Source: Bacteroidales bacterium
GTDB lineage: Bacteria; Bacteroidota; Bacteroidia; Bacteroidales; F082
Length of the DNA stretch: 64,000 nucleotides
Assembly (NCBI GenBank): GCA_017530365.1
Contig: JAFXMK010000018.1
Location: forward strand, 147,622 to 211,621
Direction of reading: 5' to 3'
The notes under the pieces: model-generated
Databases searched by the model: none
What the model was told of the DNA's origin: nothing
What the model saw: the letters and a program-made list of their open reading frames with translations, nothing else
Made by a program: the position numbers and the translations under genes
In this document: positions 48,400 to 55,445 of the stretch, in pieces
Numbering within the stretch: the stretch's first letter is position 1
Layout of the letters: every line of letters begins with the position of its first letter

Positions 48400-49344
48400 T
48401 TACTTTGGTAGTTTAATGACATAGCTGTTTCCTTCGGAAATCGTCAATTTGTCGCTTCTCAACCATGGATTGTAATATTTAAGCATTTTGAGATTGGTGC
48501 CTTGGTCGATGGCGAACTGGGCGAGGTTTTCTATGGTCTCGGTGACGGTAATGGTCTTATACTCCAACGGCTGGTACCAGCCTTCATCACTGATATGGAA
48601 TCCGTATTTCTCGGGGTTTTCCATGATAAGTTTGAAAGCGAGGATGCGGTAGATGTAGCGCTCCGTCTCATTGGGAAGCAGCATGTCGTAATAGGAAGTT
48701 ACCTGCTGTTCTTCAATGGTTTTTGAGATTCTTCCTCCTCCACAGTTATAAGCTGCTGCCGCTAGGGTCCAGCTTTTGAACCTGCGGTATAAGTCCTTAA
48801 GGAAGTCGCAAGCAGCTTGTGTCTCTTTTTCCTGGTGGTAGCGCATATCCACCTCTTTGTAAATCTCGAGGTTATACTGCTTGCCGGTGCCTTCGAGGAA
48901 TTGCCAGAAGCCGACAGCTTTTGATGGAGAGACGGCATTGGTCAGGTCGCTCTCGATCATTGCCAGGTATTTGAAATCAGAAGGAAGGTTGTTCTTCTTC
49001 ATGATAGGCTCAATGACAGGAAGCCATCTTGAGGTCCGTTTCATTAGAAGCAGGGTGCTGGCATGTCGATAGGTGTTTACCAACAGTTCGCGTTCAAGGC
49101 TTTCGCGCACATAGAAACGGTCGAGCGGTACAGGTTCTCCACAGAAATCCATGGTCCTGGGAAGCTCGACGTCGTGGATGTATTGGCTCATCTGTTCGAA
49201 ATGCAACACATCGGGGTTGAGGTTCTCGAAGTAAGAGCTGTCCTGCTCTTCAGTGTTTTGAGCAATGCTAAAAGAGATGGCGGCAGTCACACCTATTAAT
49301 ATAATGGCGAAACCGCAGGCAATAAGCAAGTTCCTTTTTCTCAT
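48400..49344 (-). CDS. MltD-like lytic transglycosylase
   Basis: Protein of 314 aa. An N-terminal anchor or signal (MRKRNLLIACGFAIILIGVTAAISF), then an SLT (lysozyme-like) domain (about 95-230) with the catalytic Glu in YLAMIESDLTNAVSPSKAVGFWQF and the AAAAYNCGGGRI motif, as in membrane-bound lytic transglycosylase D. The C-terminal LysM-like segment (about 265-314, TVTETIENLAQFAIDQGTNLKMLKYYNPWL) would bind peptidoglycan. It cleaves glycan strands, giving 1,6-anhydro-muropeptides. Start chosen at the signal ATG (49344), not the upstream in-frame Met in the repeat. Confidence 0.9.
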   Translation of the reverse strand: MRKRNLLIACGFAIILIGVTAAISFSIAQNTEEQDSSYFENLNPDVLHFEQMSQYIHDVELPRTMDFCGEPVPLDRFYVRESLERELLVNTYRHASTLLLMKRTSRWLPVIEPIMKKNNLPSDFKYLAMIESDLTNAVSPSKAVGFWQFLEGTGKQYNLEIYKEVDMRYHQEKETQAACDFLKDLYRRFKSWTLAAAAYNCGGGRISKTIEEQQVTSYYDMLLPNETERYIYRILAFKLIMENPEKYGFHISDEGWYQPLEYKTITVTETIENLAQFAIDQGTNLKMLKYYNPWLRSDKLTISEGNSYVIKLPK

Positions 49345-49353
49345 AATATGGTA

Positions 49354-49396
49354 CTTTTCAACTTTCAACTTTCAACTTTCAGTTTTCAACTTATCA
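49354..49396 (-). repeat. Heptad tandem array (ACTTTCA unit)
   Basis: Units CTTTTCA, ACTTTCA x3, GTTTTCA, then a partial ACTTATCA that contains the rfbC stop (49394-49396). Minus-strand unit TGAAAGT carries TGA. Confidence 0.88.
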
Positions 49397-49942
49397 AAAT
49401 GGTGTGATGAAGTCCTTGAATAATGGTGACACCTTGTCTTTTTCAGACAAGATGGGGTTGTCAATATTCCATTGGATATTCAGGTCGGGGTCGTTCCAGC
49501 GGATGCTGCCTTCGGAAGCTTTGTTGTAAACGTTGGTGCACTTATAGGAAAATACCGAATGGTCTTCGAGACAGACAAAGCCGTGTGCGAATCCTTCGGG
49601 GATCCAGTACATGAACTTGTTGTTCTCGGTAAGTATCACCGATTCCCACTGACCGTAGGTGGGAGAACCTTTTCGGAGGTCAACGGCGACATCCAAGACC
49701 GCGCCTTTTACCACGCGTACCAGTTTGCCTTGCGCGTAGGGAGGTTTCTGGAAATGCAAGCCACGCAACACACCTTTCATCGACTGAGACTCGTTGTCTT
49801 GCACAAAGTTCATGTCGAGGCCATGTTCCATGAAACGCTGCTTGTTATAGCTCTCAAAGAAATAGCCGCGCTCATCCAGAAACACATCCGGCTTAATTAT
49901 TAACAAGTCTTTTATTCTAGTCTCTATAATCTCCATTGTCAT
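49394..49942 (-). CDS. rfbC: dTDP-4-dehydrorhamnose 3,5-epimerase
   Basis: Cupin-fold epimerase (182 aa) of dTDP-L-rhamnose synthesis, converting dTDP-4-keto-6-deoxyglucose to the L-lyxo isomer for O-antigen or capsule. Signatures: FVQDNESQSMKGVLRGLHFQKPPYAQGKLVRVVKG and FMYWIPEGFAHGFVCLEDHSVFSYKCTN, with catalytic His in LHFQ. Full length. The other rhamnose genes (rfbA, B, D) are not adjacent, so the pathway is split. Start could be either of two Mets two codons apart. Confidence 0.95.
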   Translation of the reverse strand: MTMEIIETRIKDLLIIKPDVFLDERGYFFESYNKQRFMEHGLDMNFVQDNESQSMKGVLRGLHFQKPPYAQGKLVRVVKGAVLDVAVDLRKGSPTYGQWESVILTENNKFMYWIPEGFAHGFVCLEDHSVFSYKCTNVYNKASEGSIRWNDPDLNIQWNIDNPILSEKDKVSPLFKDFITPF

Positions 49943-49943
49943 A

Positions 49944-50017
49944 GTTGTTCAGTTGATCAGTTGGTCAGTTGATCAGTTAACTTCCAACTGACCAACTGAT
50001 CAACTACTAACTTATTA
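49944..50017 (-). repeat. Octad array forming a 19-bp perfect inverted repeat
   Basis: GTTGATCAGTTGGTCAGTT (49952-49970) and its inverse complement (49986-50004) flank a 15-nt spacer; both arms are 8-bp units (GTTGATCA / AACTGATC). The lpdA stop (50015-50017) is just at the end. It could fold as a hairpin between lpdA and rfbC. Confidence 0.85.
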
Positions 50018-51406
50018 AAGATGTATGCACTCTCCAAATGCCGCTGCGGCCGCTTCCATAATGCCTTCCGACATGGTGGGGTGGGGGAACACGGCATGGA
50101 TGATGTCCTCGCCTTTGGCGCCAAGTTCACGGCAGAGCACGGCGGAGGCGACCATTTCGGTGACGTTGTCACCAACCATGTGGCAGCCCAACCAGTCGCC
50201 AGTCTTGGCATCAAACACCACTTTGATGAACCCGTCCTTGCTGCCAGCAGCAGTAGCTTTGCCTGATGCGGTGAAGGGGAACTTCCCGATCTTGACTTCA
50301 TAGCCGGCGGCGATGGCTTTGGCTTCGCTCAGTCCCACTGAAGCGATTTCAGGAGTAGTATAGGTGCAACCTGGGATGTTGGCATAGTTCAATGGTTTGG
50401 GGTCGAGGCCGCAGATCTTCTCCACGCAGATAGTAGCTTCGTGGTCGGCTTTGTGGGCTAAAGCTGGACCATGGACAATATCGCCGATGGCATACACGCC
50501 CGGCACGTTGGTGCGATAGAAGTCGTCCACTACGACCTTGCCGCGTTCGGTGGCAATGTTCAAGGTCTCGAGTCCGAGGTCATCGATGTTGGTCTGAACA
50601 CCGACGGCGGAGAGCACGATGTCGGCCTCCACGGTCTTCTCACCTCTCTTGGTGTTAATGGTGCATACGCACTTTTCGCCTGTGGTATCAACATGGGTCA
50701 CCGAAGCTTCGGTCATCACGGTCATCTTGAGTTTCTTGAAGGAACGCTCAACTTGCTTGGAGACTTCCTCGTCCTCGTTAGGCACCACGTTGGGCAGGAA
50801 CTCCACGAGGGTGACCTGCACGCCCATGCTGGTGAAGAAGAAGGCAAATTCCGAGCCAATGGCGCCGGAGCCAACGACCACCATGCTTTCAGGGAGTTTG
50901 TCCAAAACCAATGCTTGACGGTAGCCGATAATCTTCTTGCCATCGATGGGCAGGGCGGGAAGTTCGCGCACGCGTGAGCCCGTGGCCAGGATGATATGGT
51001 CGGCCTCATGCAGGGTGACATTGCCTTCTGCATCGGTCACCGAAACTTGCTTGTCGGCAGTGAGACGGCCGTATCCGTTGATCACTTCCACGTTGTTTTT
51101 CTTAAGCAGGAACTGCACGCCTTTACTCATGGTCTCGGCCACGCCACGGCTGCGGGCGACGACGGCCTCCATGTCGGGTTTGGCTTCGCCTTCCACCTTG
51201 ATGCCGTAGTTCTCGGCGTGTTTGATATAGTTATAAACCTGCGCACTCTTCAGCAGTGCCTTGGTGGGGATGCAGCCCCAGTTGAGGCAGATGCCGCCTA
51301 ATTCGGCTTTCTCGACCACGGCGGTTTTCTTTCCCAATTGTGATGCTCTGATGGCAGCCACATAGCCTCCGGGGCCGCTGCCGATAATGATGACGTCGTA
51401 TTTCAT
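50015..51406 (-). CDS. lpdA: Dihydrolipoyl dehydrogenase
   Basis: FAD-dependent pyridine-nucleotide disulphide oxidoreductase (463 aa), E3 of 2-oxoacid dehydrogenase or glycine cleavage systems. FAD-binding GSGPGGY (9-15), redox-active CLNWGC (Cys40, Cys45), NAD-binding GSGAIGSEF, and the C-terminal His-Glu dyad in HAVFPHPTMSEGIMEA. No E1/E2 or gcv gene neighbours it, so it may serve several complexes. -7 box at 51436. Confidence 0.96.
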   Translation of the reverse strand: MKYDVIIIGSGPGGYVAAIRASQLGKKTAVVEKAELGGICLNWGCIPTKALLKSAQVYNYIKHAENYGIKVEGEAKPDMEAVVARSRGVAETMSKGVQFLLKKNNVEVINGYGRLTADKQVSVTDAEGNVTLHEADHIILATGSRVRELPALPIDGKKIIGYRQALVLDKLPESMVVVGSGAIGSEFAFFFTSMGVQVTLVEFLPNVVPNEDEEVSKQVERSFKKLKMTVMTEASVTHVDTTGEKCVCTINTKRGEKTVEADIVLSAVGVQTNIDDLGLETLNIATERGKVVVDDFYRTNVPGVYAIGDIVHGPALAHKADHEATICVEKICGLDPKPLNYANIPGCTYTTPEIASVGLSEAKAIAAGYEVKIGKFPFTASGKATAAGSKDGFIKVVFDAKTGDWLGCHMVGDNVTEMVASAVLCRELGAKGEDIIHAVFPHPTMSEGIMEAAAAAFGECIHL

Positions 51407-51435
51407 ACCTGTAGTTATAAACTCGTTTTAAATTG

Positions 51436-51443
51436 CAAAGATA
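51436..51443 (-). promoter_or_regulatory. Promoter -7 box (TATCTTTG) of lpdA
   Basis: TATCTTTG on the minus strand, 29 nt upstream of the lpdA ATG. Confidence 0.6.
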
Positions 51444-51604
51444 ATAATTTATGAGAGCAAGGCTTTTAAAATGATGATAATTTTGTTTTGGCTATATGGG
51501 TGTCAATTATGCAAAAAACGAATTAATTTAATCCAAATTACGACTTATTTTAAAAAAAATCTCTATCTTTACAAGTCGATTTAACATTAAAAGAATATAG
51601 GCTT

Positions 51605-53299
51605 ATGAAAACAACGTTACTTTTACTAACATTTACGCTGGCTTTTTCCAGCGCTGCAATGGCCCAGGACGTCTATACCTCGGGCAACTACACAAACGAA
51701 GCTGGCTACAGGGTAGCTGCTGTTTACAAGAATGGAGAGCTGCTCTATTCCACCAGTCCCAATGCCACGCTCGATCACGTATCCAGCTCTGTGCTCTACT
51801 TGGATGGCAATGTCTATTGGGTTGACAATTGCTATACATCGGACAATGATTTTAATTATGGCGATGTTTTCAGAAATGGAGAACGATGGCTGAGCAATCC
51901 GGTCGGAAGCAGAAGCCGTATTAATGTTCTTTTTACCGATGGACAGGACGTGTATGCCGCAGGTTGCATGGACGTCAATGGCACTAATTCGCCGGTGGTA
52001 TGGAAAAACGACGACCCTAACATCTATGCCCTGTTAGACTATGCCGATGGCATCGTTAGCGATGCTGAAATGGTGGAAGGCTATATCGTGGCCTGTGGAA
52101 ACAGACTCGTTGATGGTGATTATAGAGGTGTTGTTTGGAGAGATGGTCCGAGTATGGAGGTGATCGACTTTGGTGACGACAATCCACAAAGCTTGGCTTT
52201 CTACAATGGGGATGTTTACACTCTTGCTTATCATAATACCCTTCAGCCGACGGTGTACTGCAATGACCAACCATTGTATTCGTTGACTTCGGGCAATTAT
52301 GGCTTCTCAATCAGTGTTGATGGTGGTGATGTATATGCTGTGATTACGGACAATATATACCACGGCGAAAGTGAAGTGTTCAAGAACGGTGAAGTTCTTT
52401 ATGCTCCTCCGATGCCGCTTCTTTTCATCGAGGCCAACAGCGAAGGCGTTTATTGTGTGGGTGGAGACGTGATTTTGAAAGACGATGACATCCTATATGT
52501 GCAACCCCAAGATGAAACCCAGTTCTGGGCTGTATCAGTTGACCTTACCTGCCAAAACACCACCCCCCGTCAGTTGCCTTACTTCGACGGCTTCGAAAAC
52601 GGCCAGACCGATTGGACGTGCATGGGCCAATGGGATGTTGACCAACATAACGACGGAGAGGCTTCCTATTGGCATAGGGGAGGAGAGAACCTGGGAGTCA
52701 GTCCAGCCACGGGCAACCATTGCGCCTGGCACAGGTATAATAGCACTTATGAGCAAGAAGGAAGGCTTTCCCTTCCCCTTATTGACATCTCCTCGGGCGG
52801 TCAGGTCACGCTGAGTTTCAAGACATACGAGCGGTATCCTGAAGAATACGGCCGTGAAAGCGTTTGGGTTTCAAGGTATAATATCAATTTCGAGCCTCAA
52901 GAAGTGTGGACGCAGACTTCGCCTTCAGCAGAATGGAAGACGGTCAACATCGACCTTTCCGACTATCAAGGATACGTTGTCGATATCTATTTCGAATACA
53001 AAGGCGAAAATGCCCACAGCTGGTATATCGACGATGTGAGCATCACGCAAACCGTAGGCGTAAATGAGAGCGAGGATGGTGGCTTGGCGGTTTATCCCAA
53101 CCCCGCTGCCGACCGTATCCGTATCGACGGCCTTGAGGCTAACAGCGAGGTGCGGATCTTCAACATGCTGGGCGAGTTGGTCAAGACGGCCAGGTTAAGT
53201 GCCGACAACGAGATCAGCATCGCGGAGTTGCCTTCGGGGTTTTATCTTGTGCGTTGCGGTGAATATGCGCGAACCGGGAAACTGACGGTGACGAGATGA
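51605..53299 (+). CDS. T9SS cargo with propeller-like repeats and a MAM/choice-of-anchor J-like domain
   Basis: Protein of 564 aa with signal peptide (to AMAQ, residue 21). Residues about 22-310 hold six or seven degenerate repeats of 40-50 aa with the pattern 'GDVYxxG ... VWKNGE-LY' (VYTSGNYTNEAGYR, VYWVDNCYTS, VYAAGCMDVN, VYTLAYHNTL, VYAVITDNIY, VYCVGGDV), suggesting a beta-propeller. Residues about 325-475 resemble a choice-of-anchor J/MAM jelly roll (PYFDGFENGQTDWTCMG ... SWYIDDVSITQ). The last 75 are a T9SS type A sorting domain (VYPNPAADRIRIDG ... GFYLVRCGEYA). Surface adhesin or glycan binder inferred. Confidence 0.84.
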   Translation: MKTTLLLLTFTLAFSSAAMAQDVYTSGNYTNEAGYRVAAVYKNGELLYSTSPNATLDHVSSSVLYLDGNVYWVDNCYTSDNDFNYGDVFRNGERWLSNPVGSRSRINVLFTDGQDVYAAGCMDVNGTNSPVVWKNDDPNIYALLDYADGIVSDAEMVEGYIVACGNRLVDGDYRGVVWRDGPSMEVIDFGDDNPQSLAFYNGDVYTLAYHNTLQPTVYCNDQPLYSLTSGNYGFSISVDGGDVYAVITDNIYHGESEVFKNGEVLYAPPMPLLFIEANSEGVYCVGGDVILKDDDILYVQPQDETQFWAVSVDLTCQNTTPRQLPYFDGFENGQTDWTCMGQWDVDQHNDGEASYWHRGGENLGVSPATGNHCAWHRYNSTYEQEGRLSLPLIDISSGGQVTLSFKTYERYPEEYGRESVWVSRYNINFEPQEVWTQTSPSAEWKTVNIDLSDYQGYVVDIYFEYKGENAHSWYIDDVSITQTVGVNESEDGGLAVYPNPAADRIRIDGLEANSEVRIFNMLGELVKTARLSADNEISIAELPSGFYLVRCGEYARTGKLTVTR

Positions 53300-53360
53300 A
53301 ACAAGAACAACAAAGTCGGTACGCTCAATGATGAGGGCAATCTGGACAGTGGGTTTTTAG

Positions 53361-53393
53361 GCGAAATCTACCCCAAAAAAGGTAGATTTCGCC
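53361..53393. terminator. Hairpin between convergent genes (candidate terminator)
   Basis: GCGAAATCTACC / GGTAGATTTCGC perfect 12-bp stem with a CCAAAAAA-type loop, but no good T run on either strand. It lies between the T9SS gene and the small membrane protein. Confidence 0.55.
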
Positions 53394-53403
53394 CGAAATC
53401 GTA

Positions 53404-53574
53404 TTATGATGGTTGGTCGGCCGAAGATGACTTTTCGATACTTTCTTCTTGGGTGGGCTTTTGGGCATTGTTTTTCCTCTCGCTAATGCGCCTGACCACC
53501 AGCGCAATGAGGGCCCATAACACGAAAAAGGCAATGACTGCCAAAACCCAGACGAAAAGCAAGCTCTTGATCAT
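53404..53574 (-). CDS. Small membrane protein (56 aa)
   Basis: Single TM segment near the N-terminus (MIKSLLFVWVLAVIAFFVLWALIALVVRR) and a short charged, Ser/Glu-rich tail. Not recognised. Support as a real gene comes from a good -7 box (TATTTTTG, 53594-53601) 19 nt upstream of the chosen ATG, and from the usual Bacteroidota start context. The frame extends N-terminally, but that part lies upstream of the promoter. Confidence 0.6.
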   Translation of the reverse strand: MIKSLLFVWVLAVIAFFVLWALIALVVRRISERKNNAQKPTQEESIEKSSSADQPS

Positions 53575-53593
53575 AAGATATATAATTAAGGTG

Positions 53594-53601
53594 CAAAAAT
53601 A
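53594..53601 (-). promoter_or_regulatory. Promoter -7 box (TATTTTTG) of the small membrane protein
   Basis: TATTTTTG on the minus strand followed by CACC, 19 nt before the ATG at 53574. Confidence 0.6.
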
Positions 53602-53628
53602 GTAAAAAACCATCTTTTTTGAACAATC

Positions 53629-53661
53629 TTCTTGGATTCTTCAGAAAATTCCTTATATTTG
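53629..53661 (+). promoter_or_regulatory. Promoter of the 110-aa gene (CTTG-19-TATATTTG)
   Basis: -7 box TATATTTG at 53654-53661 with a CTTG 19 nt upstream, the consensus Bacteroidota spacing. ATG 27 nt downstream. Confidence 0.68.
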
Positions 53662-53688
53662 TACCACTCAAAACAAAATAATACTGCT

Positions 53689-54021
53689 ATGAACACCATC
53701 GACAACAATCCAGTTCACGTTTTATATGATAACAACAAACTCCGCGATGTGATTCTCATGGTGATGGAAGGCCGTGAAAACACCCTCGGCATCACTTTTG
53801 TCAACCTTTGCTATCAGATCCTCCAGTTGGCAGAACAGGAAAAGATGGTCAAGGACTCAGGTGAGGTGATTCACACCAGCAGTGAGATTGCCCCTGAAGA
53901 CCAGGTCCGCGTGAGCCGTGTGCTTTGGGAACTGATCTGGGATCATAAGATTTACCTTCTTTTTGGCAGGAGCCCGCTTCTTGGTTTGAGCAACGGCGAG
54001 GATCGCTTTGTGAAGTATTAA
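53689..54021 (+). CDS. Conserved-looking small cytosolic protein (110 aa)
   Basis: Helix-rich soluble protein with no signal or TM. It looks like a small all-alpha regulator or adaptor (NKLRDVILMVMEGRENTLGITFVNLCYQILQLAEQEKM ... EDQVRVSRVLWELIWDHKIYLLFG), ending in FVKY. Not recognised. It has its own promoter (53629-53661). Start at MNTIDNN, not the upstream in-frame Met, which precedes the promoter. A heptad array follows. Confidence 0.7.
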   Translation: MNTIDNNPVHVLYDNNKLRDVILMVMEGRENTLGITFVNLCYQILQLAEQEKMVKDSGEVIHTSSEIAPEDQVRVSRVLWELIWDHKIYLLFGRSPLLGLSNGEDRFVKY

Positions 54022-54030
54022 GGGTTATAA

Positions 54031-54058
54031 GACAGAAGACAGAAGGCAGAAGGAAGAA
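54031..54058 (+). repeat. Heptad tandem array (GACAGAA unit)
   Basis: Units GACAGAA, GACAGAA, GGCAGAA, GGAAGAA, 10 nt past the stop of the 110-aa gene. Unlike most arrays, the unit holds no stop triplet. Confidence 0.85.
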
Positions 54059-54232
54059 GTTTTTTCCAAAAAAAACGGTTGTTTTGCGTCATTTTTGGAT
54101 GGCGACATTATTGTTTTTCGTTTTTTTAGCGGTTCATTACGATTGTTTTTTGTAAGTTTTCGTTATTTATTTTGTTGATATACTGATAATTAAATAAAAA
54201 TCAACTTTTTTTGAAAAAAAATCTCGAAAACG

Positions 54233-54263
54233 CTTGCCAGTAAAGGAAATTGTTGTACTTTTG
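54233..54263 (+). promoter_or_regulatory. Main promoter of the ribosomal superoperon
   Basis: CTTG (54233-54236), exactly 19 nt, then TACTTTTG (54256-54263) followed by CGCC: the best -33/-7 match in the window. An AT-rich tract precedes it, as expected for a strong promoter. No other convincing promoter is seen within the operon. Confidence 0.82.
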
Positions 54264-54269
54264 CGCCGC

Positions 54270-54533
54270 TGAATTAGTGAAAGGTTTATCCTTTTAATAG
54301 AAATGGTCGGGGACCTGAAAACTAAACCGTTATAGGTCTCTGCACGATGCGGACAAAGTGTCAATAAATGCGGTTGCATCGTGGGTTTATAGACTTCTGG
54401 CCTGTATTATGGCCGAAACTCTCCCTGACTACATCTTGAAAAGCATGAATCTTGAGCTGTTTTCAGCTTGAGCAAAGAAATAATGTCCAAAAAATAGGAT
54501 TGAAAAACTAACAGTTAAATTAAACCTAACAAA
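54270..54533 (+). promoter_or_regulatory. Structured 5' leader of the ribosomal superoperon
   Basis: About 260 nt of untranslated leader with three hairpins. The largest has an 8-bp stem CACGATGC/GCATCGTG (54343-54350, 54376-54383) extended by GTCT/AGAC (54336-54339, 54391-54394). The others are GGCC...GGCC (54399-54414) and AGCTG-TTTT-CAGCT (54455-54468). No open frame of note. Such a leader could bind S12, S7 or another operon product for feedback control; this is inference. Confidence 0.55.
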
Positions 54534-54923
54534 ATGCCGACTATTCAACAATTAGTGCGCAAAGGGCGCCAGAAATTGATCGACAAGAGCAAGTCTCCAG
54601 CATTGGATTCATGCCCACAGCGTCGTGGCGTATGTGTTCGTGTTTACACGACGACCCCTAAGAAACCTAACTCAGCCATGAGAAAGGTCGCCAGGGTCCG
54701 TTTGACCAACCAAAAGGAAGTCAATGCATACATCCCGGGCGAAGGCCACAATCTTCAGGAGCACAGCATTGTCATGATTAGAGGAGGCCGTGTTAAGGAT
54801 CTTCCGGGTGTCCGTTATCACATCATCCGTGGTGCTTTGGATACCTCCGGTGTTGACGGACGTCGTCAGCGCAGATCCAAGTACGGCGCTAAGAGACCTA
54901 AGAAAACCGCCGCAAAGAAGTAA
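54534..54923 (+). CDS. rpsL: 30S ribosomal protein S12
   Basis: Decoding-centre protein (129 aa). Invariant stretches [44 protein letters not shown] and [19 protein letters not shown] are intact. Lys at the PKKPNS position (streptomycin site) is wild type. First gene of the cluster. Confidence 0.99.
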   Translation: MPTIQQLVRKGRQKLIDKSKSPALDSCPQRRGVCVRVYTTTPKKPNSAMRKVARVRLTNQKEVNAYIPGEGHNLQEHSIVMIRGGRVKDLPGVRYHIIRGALDTSGVDGRRQRRSKYGAKRPKKTAAKK

Positions 54924-54956
54924 GAGGCAAGTAAACAATTAAGACTTTTTTGAGAA

Positions 54957-55424
54957 ATGAGAAAAGCGAAACCAAAAAAGAGAATCATCCTTCCGGATCC
55001 CAAGTACAATGACGTGCTGGTCACGAAGTTCGTGAACAACATCATGCTCAAAGGAAAGAAGAATCTGGCTTATGAGATTTTCTACGAAGCCATGGACATC
55101 ATTGAGGAGAAACTCAATGAGAATCCTGTCGAGGTGTGGAAGAAGGCTTTGGCCAACGTCACTCCTCAGGTCGAGGTCCGCAGCCGCCGTATCGGTGGTG
55201 CCACCTTCCAGATTCCTTCAGAAATCCGTCCTGCCCGTAAGCAGTCCATCGGTATGAAGAACCTGATCAACTATGCTCGTAAACGTCACGAGAAGTCGAT
55301 GGCCCTGAAACTCGCTTCTGAAATCATGCAAGCCTACAAGGAAGAAGGTTCTGCTTTCAAGAAGAAGGAAGAAATCCACCGTATGGCTGACGCCAACAAG
55401 GCTTTCTCGCACTTCAGATTCTAA
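54957..55424 (+). CDS. rpsG: 30S ribosomal protein S7
   Basis: Primary 16S-binding protein that nucleates the 30S head (155 aa). [27 protein letters not shown] and the [21 protein letters not shown] signature are typical. 33 bp after rpsL. Confidence 0.99.
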   Translation: MRKAKPKKRIILPDPKYNDVLVTKFVNNIMLKGKKNLAYEIFYEAMDIIEEKLNENPVEVWKKALANVTPQVEVRSRRIGGATFQIPSEIRPARKQSIGMKNLINYARKRHEKSMALKLASEIMQAYKEEGSAFKKKEEIHRMADANKAFSHFRF

Positions 55425-55445
55425 TTAATAAAGGAATAAGAAGCA

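Noticed and set aside
53325-53534. Minus-strand frame of 69 aa in another frame of the small membrane gene
   Set aside because: It spans the intergenic hairpin, lacks a promoter and conflicts with the better supported frame at 53404-53574.
54270-54533. Metabolite riboswitch in the rpsL leader
   Set aside because: No known aptamer core was recognised, and the downstream genes are translational; a protein-binding leader is more likely.
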